NCBI GenBank assembly: GCA_031292735.1
Contig: JARLGP010000149.1
Coordinates: forward strand, 1-5,789
Reading direction: 5' to 3'
Source of the DNA: Holophaga sp.
GTDB taxonomy: Bacteria; Acidobacteriota; Holophagae; Holophagales; Holophagaceae
Length of the DNA stretch: 5,789 nt
Shown here: positions 1 to 4,805 of the stretch, one piece after another
Layout: each line of letters begins with the position of its first letter
Numbering within the stretch: position 1 is the stretch's first letter
Made by a program: the position numbers and the translations under genes
The notes under the pieces: model-generated
Databases searched by the model: none
The model's input: the letters and a program-made list of their open reading frames with translations, nothing else
What the model was told of the DNA's origin: nothing

Positions 1-801
1 CATGGCGGCGCGGGTGCCGGCCATGCCCAGGACGGCTTCCGTCCACGCCCCGGTGGCGTTCACCACGCACCCGGCCCGCACGGTGAAGGTGCGCCCGGTG
101 AGCCGGTCTTCCAGCCGGACGCCCCGCACCCGGCCGCCGTCCATGAGGATTTCCACGGCCGCCACGTAGTTGAGCGCCTGGGAACGGCCCCCGGAGAGGT
201 CGCGCGCCTCCTTGAGCACTTCCAGGGTGAGCCGGGCATCGTCCACGTTGGCGTCGTAGTAGAGCCCCGCCAGGACCATGCCCTCGGTGCTGGCGGCGGG
301 TTCCCGGGCCGCGAGCTGGGCGGGGGTGAGGAACCGGTGCCGCGGGAACGTGAACCGGGAGCAGGTGTTGGACAGCAGATCGTAGAGCCGGAGGGCCAGC
401 TTCACCCGCCCGGGGGTGTCCTTGCCGTCCCGCCCGGCGCAGTAGTAGAAGCCCAGAGGCCGCACCAGGTTGGGCAGCGCGGCGCGCAGCCAGTTGCGCT
501 CCGTGGTGGATTCCCGCACCAGCCTGAATTCCCGCTGGGCCAGGTAGCGCATGCCGCCGTGCACCAGCTTGGAGGAGCGGGAGGAGGTGCCGGAGGCGAA
601 GTCGGCCTTCTCCGCCAGGAGGAAGGGAATCCCCCGCAGGGCCGCCTCCCGGGCCACCCCGGCGCCGGTGATGCCGCCGCCGATGATCACCAGGTCGAAG
701 TCCTGGGCGAGGGCCTGTTCGATGGTCCGGGGGCGGTCCTGGGCGCTCCAGGAGAGGCTCCTGCCCTCCACGTGGAAGTCCGCGCTGCGTGGCCTGGTCA
801 A
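1..801 (-). CDS. glpD: Aerobic-type glycerol-3-phosphate dehydrogenase, FAD-dependent, N-terminal 267 residues (partial)
   Basis: GlpD oxidises sn-glycerol 3-phosphate to dihydroxyacetone phosphate at the inner membrane and passes electrons to the quinone pool. The minus strand translates without interruption to the left edge, so the C-terminal half lies outside. The Rossmann FAD-binding motif GGGITGAG is at residues 41-48, followed by the family signatures DFASGTSSRSSKLVHGGMRYL (68-88, a 21-residue span read as two parts), YYDANVDDARL (181-191) and VVNATGAWT (246-254). The pattern resembles the Bacillus-like GlpD form. I chose a TTG start at 801 because a GGGGAGG Shine-Dalgarno lies about 7 bases upstream and the length before the FAD motif fits relatives. 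An in-frame ATG at 843 would add 14 residues, but its GGAGGAG is almost in contact with it. The gene is divergent from the outer-membrane protein gene. The family is sure; the exact start is less so. Confidence 0.9.
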   Translation of the reverse strand, partial: MTRPRSADFHVEGRSLSWSAQDRPRTIEQALAQDFDLVIIGGGITGAGVAREAALRGIPFLLAEKADFASGTSSRSSKLVHGGMRYLAQREFRLVRESTTERNWLRAALPNLVRPLGFYYCAGRDGKDTPGRVKLALRLYDLLSNTCSRFTFPRHRFLTPAQLAAREPAASTEGMVLAGLYYDANVDDARLTLEVLKEARDLSGGRSQALNYVAAVEILMDGGRVRGVRLEDRLTGRTFTVRAGCVVNATGAWTEAVLGMAGTRAAM

Positions 802-870
802 GGTTCCCCCTCCCCGTTTTGAATGAAGCCGGACATGGGCCATCTCCTCCGCCGCAGCCGGCACCCCGGA

Positions 871-914
871 GCCTCGGGGCGCGCGCCTGCGGAGGCAGGA
901 TAGCGAACCGAGGC
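871..914. repeat. Nested inverted repeats in the divergent spacer
   Basis: The outer arms are GCCTCGG (871-877) and CCGAGGC (908-914), perfectly complementary. The inner arms CCTGC (886-890) and GCAGG (895-899) flank a GGAG loop. This could be an operator for the divergent pair or a folded leader. In such GC-rich DNA short dyads arise easily, so functional meaning is uncertain. Confidence 0.35.
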
Positions 915-1055
915 CGGGCCTTGAACCGTTTGGTTGGCCCCGGCGGCAGACGAACGCACGGTGGGATGGACGGCTGGAACCCATGCCGGCCGCGGCGGAG
1001 CGCTCGCCCATGAACCGCTCCGAGCGGAATCCGCACGCCTGCCTCAGACTGTCGG

Positions 1056-1073
1056 GCTCGCCCGAGGGCGGGC
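1056..1073 (+). other. Leader hairpin just upstream of the FadL-like gene's ribosome-binding site
   Basis: Seven base pairs (one G-U) close a CGAG loop: GCTCGCC pairs with GGCGGGC. The stem ends 5 bases before the AGGGAG Shine-Dalgarno at 1079-1084, so it could influence message stability or ribosome access. It has no U-tract, so it is not a standard terminator. Function is inferred from position alone. Confidence 0.35.
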
Positions 1074-1092
1074 TTCCCAGGGAGACGCATTC

Positions 1093-2544
1093 ATGCACCG
1101 AACCATCCTCGCCACGTCGTTGATTGCCTGCGCGCTGGTGCCCGTCCAGGCGGGAGGGGTGTTCCAGAACAGCAACCAGAGCGCCGAATACATCCGCACC
1201 TTCGACCGGAACAGCGCCGTCGACAACGCGGACATCGTCTACTACAACATGGCCGGAACCCCCAGGCTCAGGCCCGGATGGACCTTCAACGTCAGCAACC
1301 AGACGCTGTTCCAGAAGGCGACGGTGGCCACCGGCGGCAATCCGGTGCTGGGGGACAGGCAGTACCGGTCCGACAACCCGATCTGGTTCCTGCCCAGCGT
1401 CTACGCGGCCTACCGGAAGGACGCCTGGGCGGCCTTCGCCGCCCTGCAGGCGATCGGCGCCACGGCCGTCCGTTCCTGGACCGGAGGCCTGCCCACGCTG
1501 GATCTCATGGGCAAGCGGATGGCCGGCTACGGTTCCCCCGGCAACGGCGCCATCATCGCCGGCGACGCCTATGGCCGGGCCATCCAGAGCGGCATGACGC
1601 CGGCCCAGGCCCGGCAGGCCGCGGCGGCGGCCGGTCTGAGCAGCCAATACTACCCGTCCGATTCCTTCGTCAAGGGCTCCTCCCACTACCTGGCGCTGCG
1701 CGGCGGCGGGGCGCTCCAGGTGAGCCCGCGCCTTTCCGTGGCCGGGGCGCTGCGCCTGGTGGCCGCGGAACTGCACACCGTGGCCTGGGTGAACGGCTCC
1801 TGCAGCTACGATCAGGACGGCGCCGACCTCACCACCCGGCAGCATGCGGCGGGGGACGCGCTGGACAAGGCCGTAGGCATGTCCGGGGAGTTCGGTTTCA
1901 ATTTCGCCCCCGATCCCCGGACGGTCGTCAGCTTCACCTATGAGATGGGCACCCGGCTGGACTTCCGCCGGAGCGTGAAGAACGGCGCGAGCCTGAACGG
2001 CACCTTCGTGGACGGTCAGCACCACCGCCTGGACCTGCCCCAGGTGGTGCGCATCGGCCTGGGCTGCCAGGCCGCGCCGGCCCTCAGGGTCTCCTTCGGC
2101 TTCAACGACTACCTGGAAAGCCGGGCGGACTTCGCCATGCTCGACGACCCCGCCTTCGCCATCCACGCCGCCGGGTCGTACCGGAACACCGTGGAGGAGC
2201 AGGCGTCGGTGGAGTACCGCCTGAATTCCCGGTGGCTGGTGAGCTTCGGCCTCAACCTCAACCAGATCGGCCAGACCCGGGCGGCCACCCTGGACACCGC
2301 CCTTCCCGGCGCCCATGCCGACTACCTGTCCGAGGGGGTGGGGTTCGAGTACTCGGTTTCGGACCGGACCCGGCTCAATTTCGCCGTGGGCCACACGGCG
2401 TTCCTGCACCCCTACCGGAACGCCGACGCGGGGGACCGGCAGATCCAGGCGGCCTACGCCGCCCAGGGGGTGAGCGTCAATCCCGCCAAGGAATACAACA
2501 AGGAATACGTCATCGTGGCCATCGGCATCGATTTCCACCTGTAG
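1093..2544 (+). CDS. OmpP1/FadL-family outer-membrane transport protein
   Basis: This 483-residue protein is predicted to be an outer-membrane beta-barrel of the FadL type; such proteins admit hydrophobic substrates such as long-chain fatty acids or aromatics, but the substrate here cannot be read. Residues 1-20 form a signal peptide (short basic start MHR, hydrophobic ILATSLIACALV, cleavage after VQA). The mature N-terminus has the family pattern NSAVDNADIVYYNMAG at 40-55, matching FadL's 'asp-asp-ala...asn-pro-ala-gly' region with Pro replaced by Met. Residues 131-190 are rich in Ala and Gly and look helical, a likely extracellular hatch insertion. Alternating beta-strand patterns follow, including LPQVVRIGLG (315-324) and the C-terminal strand ending IGIDFHL. 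The ATG at 1093 was chosen for its signal peptide and AGGGAG 8 bases upstream; the frame extends 53 codons further without a credible start. It is 227 bases from the next gene, so probably monocistronic. Confidence 0.78.
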   Translation: MHRTILATSLIACALVPVQAGGVFQNSNQSAEYIRTFDRNSAVDNADIVYYNMAGTPRLRPGWTFNVSNQTLFQKATVATGGNPVLGDRQYRSDNPIWFLPSVYAAYRKDAWAAFAALQAIGATAVRSWTGGLPTLDLMGKRMAGYGSPGNGAIIAGDAYGRAIQSGMTPAQARQAAAAAGLSSQYYPSDSFVKGSSHYLALRGGGALQVSPRLSVAGALRLVAAELHTVAWVNGSCSYDQDGADLTTRQHAAGDALDKAVGMSGEFGFNFAPDPRTVVSFTYEMGTRLDFRRSVKNGASLNGTFVDGQHHRLDLPQVVRIGLGCQAAPALRVSFGFNDYLESRADFAMLDDPAFAIHAAGSYRNTVEEQASVEYRLNSRWLVSFGLNLNQIGQTRAATLDTALPGAHADYLSEGVGFEYSVSDRTRLNFAVGHTAFLHPYRNADAGDRQIQAAYAAQGVSVNPAKEYNKEYVIVAIGIDFHL

Positions 2545-2593
2545 GTTCGAAAGGCCCAGCCAGCCGCCCCCTTCATCCGGCCCGGGCTTCCTT

Positions 2594-2601
2594 CATTTTG
2601 A
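2594..2601 (+). promoter_or_regulatory. CATTTTGA box, candidate activator site upstream of the GT4 promoter
   Basis: The octamer begins 73 bases upstream of the TGGCAC element, and CCGG follows after 5 bases. The same octamer, same strand and same N5-CCGG arrangement occur 76 bases upstream of the GT2 promoter. That distance is in the range where enhancer-binding activators of sigma-54 sit. The binding protein is unknown. Confidence 0.45.
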
Positions 2602-2666
2602 TCCATCCGGTTGCGACATCGTCACAGCCGTTTTTTAACTCGTTGATTCAGCCTTGGTTATTCATC

Positions 2667-2682
2667 TGGCACCAACTGTGCA
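2667..2682 (+). promoter_or_regulatory. Sigma-54 (RpoN) -24/-12 promoter of the GT4 gene
   Basis: The sequence is TGGCACCAACTGTGCA. It matches the sigma-54 consensus TGGCACG-N4-TTGC[A/T] at all six bases of TGGCAC and at TGCA, with the invariant GG (2668-2669) and GC (2680-2681) separated by exactly 10 bases. Transcription would start near 2693, giving a leader of about 79 bases before the GT4 start. Such a promoter needs an ATP-dependent enhancer-binding activator, none of which is encoded in the window. Confidence 0.65.
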
Positions 2683-2771
2683 TCCCATGTTTCCGGGAGA
2701 GGCCCCAGGGACGGCAGACCCAGACGGGTTTCCGGTCCACAGGCTTCACCCCCTATCAGCCAAAGGAAACC

Positions 2772-4031
2772 ATGATGAATCCCACCAACCTCGACCGGAT
2801 CGCCTTCCTGGGGGGCTTCCCGCCCCGCCTGTGCGGGATCGCGACGTTCACCCAGGACGTCTGCGAAGCCGTGGCCGGCGCGAAACCGGCCTCCGACTGC
2901 TTCGTCTGCGCGGTGAATGATCGCCCGGAAGGGTACGGCTATCCTCCCCGGGTCTGCTTCGAACTGGACCAGCAGGACCTGGACGGCTACCGGAATACCG
3001 CGCATTTCCTCAATGCCTGCGACGCCAAGGTGCTCAGCGTCCAGCACGAATTCGGCATCTATGGCGGACCGGCGGGAAGCCACCTGCTCACCCTGCTCCG
3101 GGAGGTGCGGATGCCCGTGGTGACCACGCTGCACACGGTGCTGCGCGACCCCGACGACGCGCAACGGAAGGTCATGGACGAACTGATCCGGCGCAGCGGC
3201 CGCCTGGTGGTGATGGCCCGGAAGGGCGCGGAGATCCTGCGCTCGACCTACGGCGTGGCCGGCACCCAGGTGGACATCATTCCCCACGGCATTCCCGACC
3301 TGCCCTTCACCGATTCCAGCTGCCACAAGGCGCAGTTCGGGCTTTCGGGCCGGCGGGTGCTGCTCACCTTCGGCCTGCTCGGGCCGGGCAAGGGCATCGA
3401 GCACGCCATCGAGGCGATGCCGGAGATCGTGCGGCGCTGCCCGGACGCGGTGTACGTGGTGCTGGGCGCCACCCATCCCCACCTCATCGCCTGCGAAGGG
3501 GAAACCTACCGCCACGGCCTGGAACAGATGGCCGGGCGGCTCGGGGTGAGGGAGCACGTGGTCTTCCACGACCAGTTCGTGTCCATGGACGAGCTGAAGG
3601 AATACATCGGCGCCACCGACGTCTACCTCACGCCCTACCTGAACGAGGCGCAGATCACCTCGGGCACCCTGGCCTATGTTTTCGGCGCGGGCAAGCCCGT
3701 GGTGTCCACCCCCTACTGGCACGCCCAGGAGCTCCTGGGCGACGGCCGGGGCACCCTGGTGCCGTTCCGCGATCCCCAGGCGATCGCCGCGGGCGTGCTG
3801 GCCTACCTGGACCAGCCGGAGCGCATGCAGGCGACCCGCGAACGGGCCTACCGGATGGGACGCCGCATGATCTGGCCCGAGGTGGGCCGCATGTACCTGG
3901 ATTCTTTCCAGCGCGCCCGCAGGGAGCGGGAGGCCCTGGCCCAGGCGGCCGTGGTGCCTTTCCGGCCGGCCAGCATCGCCTACCCATGGCCAAGGCAAAG
4001 CCCCGATCGCGTCATGGGCCTCGATGGCTAG
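2772..4031 (+). CDS. Family 4 (GT-B fold) glycosyltransferase
   Basis: This 419-residue cytoplasmic enzyme is predicted to transfer a sugar from an NDP-sugar to a growing glycan or lipid-linked acceptor; donor and acceptor cannot be read. The N-terminal, acceptor-side motif FPPRLCGIATFT (16-27) is typical of a subgroup of GT4 enzymes in exopolysaccharide loci. QHEFGIYGG (91-99), HTV (121-123) and PHGI (171-174) follow. The donor-side domain begins at LLTFGLLGPGKGIEHAI (197-213). The nucleotide-sugar region is NEAQITSGTLAYVFGAGKPVV (291-311, given as landmarks), with E292 and the later E320 in HAQELL. There are no signal or membrane segments. The start is one of two tandem ATGs (2772, 2775); AAAGGA at 2762-2767 is 4 or 7 bases away. 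The frame is open further upstream, but that part lacks the family pattern and overlaps the preceding gene. The gene has its own sigma-54-type promoter and is probably transcribed alone. The terminal 30 residues are low-complexity. Confidence 0.88.
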   Translation: MMNPTNLDRIAFLGGFPPRLCGIATFTQDVCEAVAGAKPASDCFVCAVNDRPEGYGYPPRVCFELDQQDLDGYRNTAHFLNACDAKVLSVQHEFGIYGGPAGSHLLTLLREVRMPVVTTLHTVLRDPDDAQRKVMDELIRRSGRLVVMARKGAEILRSTYGVAGTQVDIIPHGIPDLPFTDSSCHKAQFGLSGRRVLLTFGLLGPGKGIEHAIEAMPEIVRRCPDAVYVVLGATHPHLIACEGETYRHGLEQMAGRLGVREHVVFHDQFVSMDELKEYIGATDVYLTPYLNEAQITSGTLAYVFGAGKPVVSTPYWHAQELLGDGRGTLVPFRDPQAIAAGVLAYLDQPERMQATRERAYRMGRRMIWPEVGRMYLDSFQRARREREALAQAAVVPFRPASIAYPWPRQSPDRVMGLDG

Positions 4032-4043
4032 TTCTGCATCCGG

Positions 4044-4065
4044 CGCCCCCTATCGAACGGGGGCG
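4044..4065. terminator. GC-rich hairpin between convergent genes, possible bidirectional terminator
   Basis: CGCCCCC-type arms at 4044-4050 and 4059-4065 form a perfect 7-base-pair stem around the 8-base loop TATCGAAC. It lies 12 bases past the GT4 stop codon and contains the stop codon of the minus-strand membrane protein gene. Neither side has a U-tract, so termination is inferred from the convergent position, not from a textbook signal. Confidence 0.4.
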
Positions 4066-4343
4066 GCCTCCCGGGTCTTGACGGCGCAATACCAGGAACG
4101 CGCGAAGAAGATCGCCACGCTCAGGCCCAGTGTGGCGAAGAGCATGCAAAGGCTGATTTTCTCGTTCACCCTCGTGCCCAGGAACGAACCGAAACTCGAA
4201 CCGGCAAGCAGCGTGGCGGCGCTGTTGGACAGGCCCATACCGATGATCATCCCGGCGGCAATAACCACGCCCATCAGGATCGTCAATCCCCGGTAAATCG
4301 GGTAATGATGAATAATGATTTGCTGTTCATCATGAGTAGGCAT
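4050..4343 (-). CDS. Small hypothetical inner-membrane protein with two predicted helices
   Basis: I do not recognise this 97-residue protein. The N-terminus (MPTHDEQQIIIHHYPIYRG, 1-19) is polar and His-rich and probably cytoplasmic. A first hydrophobic segment spans about 19-38 (LTILMGVVIAAGMIIGMGL), followed by a Ser/Gly/Ala-rich stretch (39-56) that could be a re-entrant or short third segment. A second clear helix lies at about 64-82 (SLCMLFATLGLSVAIFFAR), then a short basic tail. The start at 4343 was chosen because GGAG lies 5 bases upstream; an in-frame ATG at 4400 would add 19 residues with no ribosome site. It is convergent with the GT4 gene (18 bases between stops) and divergent from the GT2 gene, so it sits inside the presumed polysaccharide locus. 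Its base composition is lower in GC than its neighbours. A helper of polymer synthesis is possible but unproven. Confidence 0.65.
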   Translation of the reverse strand: MPTHDEQQIIIHHYPIYRGLTILMGVVIAAGMIIGMGLSNSAATLLAGSSFGSFLGTRVNEKISLCMLFATLGLSVAIFFARSWYCAVKTREAAPVR

Positions 4344-4451
4344 GGGATCTCCAGTATGAATCCGATAATGAGAAGCGTGAGTGCATGAGAAAATAAACAA
4401 GCCGTGCCAGTCGATCCAAGTATGTGTTCCATATGGTTTTTGGCGTTGCTT

Positions 4452-4470
4452 ATTTTGACACAGACAAAAT
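4452..4470. repeat. 19-base dyad ATTTTG-N7-CAAAAT
   Basis: The perfect hexamer arms ATTTTG (4452-4457) and CAAAAT (4465-4470) flank ACACAGA. The centre lies about 230 bases upstream of the GT2 -24 element and about 118 bases upstream of the small membrane gene on the other strand. It looks like a dimeric regulator's operator. It shares its hexamer with the repeat at 4592-4622. Confidence 0.4.
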
Positions 4471-4591
4471 CATGATTCTTTTTTCACGATGCAACTCGAT
4501 TGAATCCATATTGTTAAAATAATTATTATGGTAAAAAATACATTTAAATTATGAGCAAATACTTGATCATCCAGACCATCCGTCGCCTTGG

Positions 4592-4622
4592 TCAAAATGA
4601 ATGAGTCGTCCGTCCATTTTGA
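4592..4622. promoter_or_regulatory. Inverted repeat TCAAAATG-N15-CATTTTGA, candidate enhancer site for the GT2 promoter
   Basis: The 8-base arms (4592-4599 and 4615-4622) are perfect reverse complements, with centres 23 bases apart, about two helical turns, so both would face the same side of DNA. The right arm starts 76 bases upstream of TGGCAC, nearly the same distance as the single CATTTTGA before the GT4 promoter, and CCGG follows both after 5 bases. This fits an upstream activator site for a sigma-54-dependent activator. The protein is unknown. Confidence 0.5.
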
Positions 4623-4690
4623 ATAGCCCGGCCGCCGCGCCAGGCTGCCTGGTCCGTCCTAAATAGCTGAGGAAATGGGTGGCCAGGGTG

Positions 4691-4706
4691 TGGCACACAA
4701 GGTGCT
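4691..4706 (+). promoter_or_regulatory. Sigma-54 (RpoN) -24/-12 promoter of the GT2 gene
   Basis: The sequence is TGGCACACAAGGTGCT. All six bases of TGGCAC and the TGC[A/T] core match the sigma-54 consensus, and GG (4692-4693) and GC (4704-4705) are exactly 10 bases apart. The start of transcription would be near 4717, leaving a leader of about 89 bases. It has the same two departures from consensus as the GT4 promoter: not G after TGGCAC, and GTGC instead of TTGC. Confidence 0.68.
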
Positions 4707-4730
4707 CCTTGGGGACAGCCAACCGTCGGC

Positions 4731-4763
4731 TTCCCGAACCGCAGGGATGGGGCGGACCGGGAA
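4731..4763 (+). other. Possible stem in the GT2 5' leader
   Basis: TTCCCG (4731-4736) is complementary to CGGGAA (4758-4763), and CCG/CGG can pair inside. It would lie within the leader if transcription starts near 4717. An alternative local hairpin, CCGG-GAA-CCGG at 4757-4767, competes with it. I could not match the leader to any known riboswitch class. Confidence 0.25.
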
Positions 4764-4805
4764 CCGGAAAGACGCCAAGGGCCGCAAACCACCGAGGAGC
4801 TGATC

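Larger units (their letters stand above)
802..1092. other. GC-rich divergent spacer between glpD and the FadL-like gene
   Basis: This 291-base spacer should hold the promoters of two divergent genes, but I find no convincing -35/-10 or -24/-12 pair on either strand. It contains a perfect 7-base inverted repeat, GCCTCGG (871-877) and CCGAGGC (908-914), enclosing a smaller hairpin CCTGC-GGAG-GCAGG (886-899). A further short dyad CCGCT-CCG-AGCGG lies at 1015-1027. Open frames crossing the spacer look like extensions of the genes and lack ribosome-binding sites. Confidence 0.5.
2545..2771 (+). other. Spacer with the promoter region of the GT4 gene
   Basis: This 227-base spacer is less GC-rich than its flanks around 2590-2665. 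It contains a CATTTTGA box (2594-2601), an imperfect dyad TGCGACATCGTCACA (2612-2626, 5 of 7 pairs), a run of six T at 2631-2636 and the sigma-54-type promoter (2667-2682), followed by a leader of about 79 bases. No clear terminator for the upstream gene was found. Confidence 0.5.
4344..4805. other. Long AT-rich regulatory spacer between the small membrane gene and the GT2 gene
   Basis: This 462-base spacer lies between divergent genes. Its middle is strikingly AT-rich: 10 of 60 bases are G or C at 4501-4560, and 22 of 60 at 4441-4500, against clearly GC-rich genes on both sides. It holds two inverted repeats based on ATTTTG, a sigma-54-type promoter and the GT2 leader. I see no RNA gene and no credible coding frame; short frames such as one of 17 codons at 4551 lack a ribosome-binding site. 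Confidence 0.6.

Noticed and set aside
337..826. Plus-strand open frames across the glpD region
   Set aside because: They are antisense to a clear GlpD sequence and have Gly/Pro/Arg-rich translations without domains.
934..1092. 53-codon upstream extension of the FadL-like gene
   Set aside because: It would bury the signal peptide in the interior of the protein; the ATG at 1093 has a properly spaced AGGGAG.
2232..2771. 180-codon upstream extension of the GT4 frame
   Set aside because: It overlaps the FadL-like gene out of frame, has a Pro/Arg/Gly-rich shadow composition, and would swallow the promoter. The GT4 family begins near the ATG at 2772.
2658..3998. Long minus-strand open frame (446 codons) opposite the GT4 gene
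   Set aside because: The translation is His/Gly/Val-rich with no family pattern and mirrors a well-supported GT4 gene. Such antisense frames are common in GC-rich DNA.
4395..4409. Third TGGCACG element, minus strand, upstream of the small membrane gene
   Set aside because: The -24 block is perfect, but after GG-N10 the bases are TT rather than the invariant GC, so it is not a usable sigma-54 promoter as it stands.
4455..4483. TTGACA as a sigma-70 -35 element
   Set aside because: At 16-18 bases downstream there is only a T-run and nothing resembling TATAAT. The hexamer is better explained as part of the ATTTTG dyad.
2651..4592. GCCTTGGT present in both spacers (2651-2658 and 4585-4592)
   Set aside because: The two copies sit at very different distances from their promoters, so chance is the simpler explanation.
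4651..4800. A riboswitch in the GT2 leader (closing helix GGTCCGTCC 4651-4659 with GGGCGGACC 4750-4758; faint likeness to a cyclic-di-GMP-I aptamer)
   Set aside because: The conserved cyclic-di-GMP-I core and tetraloop are absent, a 9-base helix is expected by chance in about 150 GC-rich bases, and the 5' arm lies upstream of the predicted sigma-54 start.
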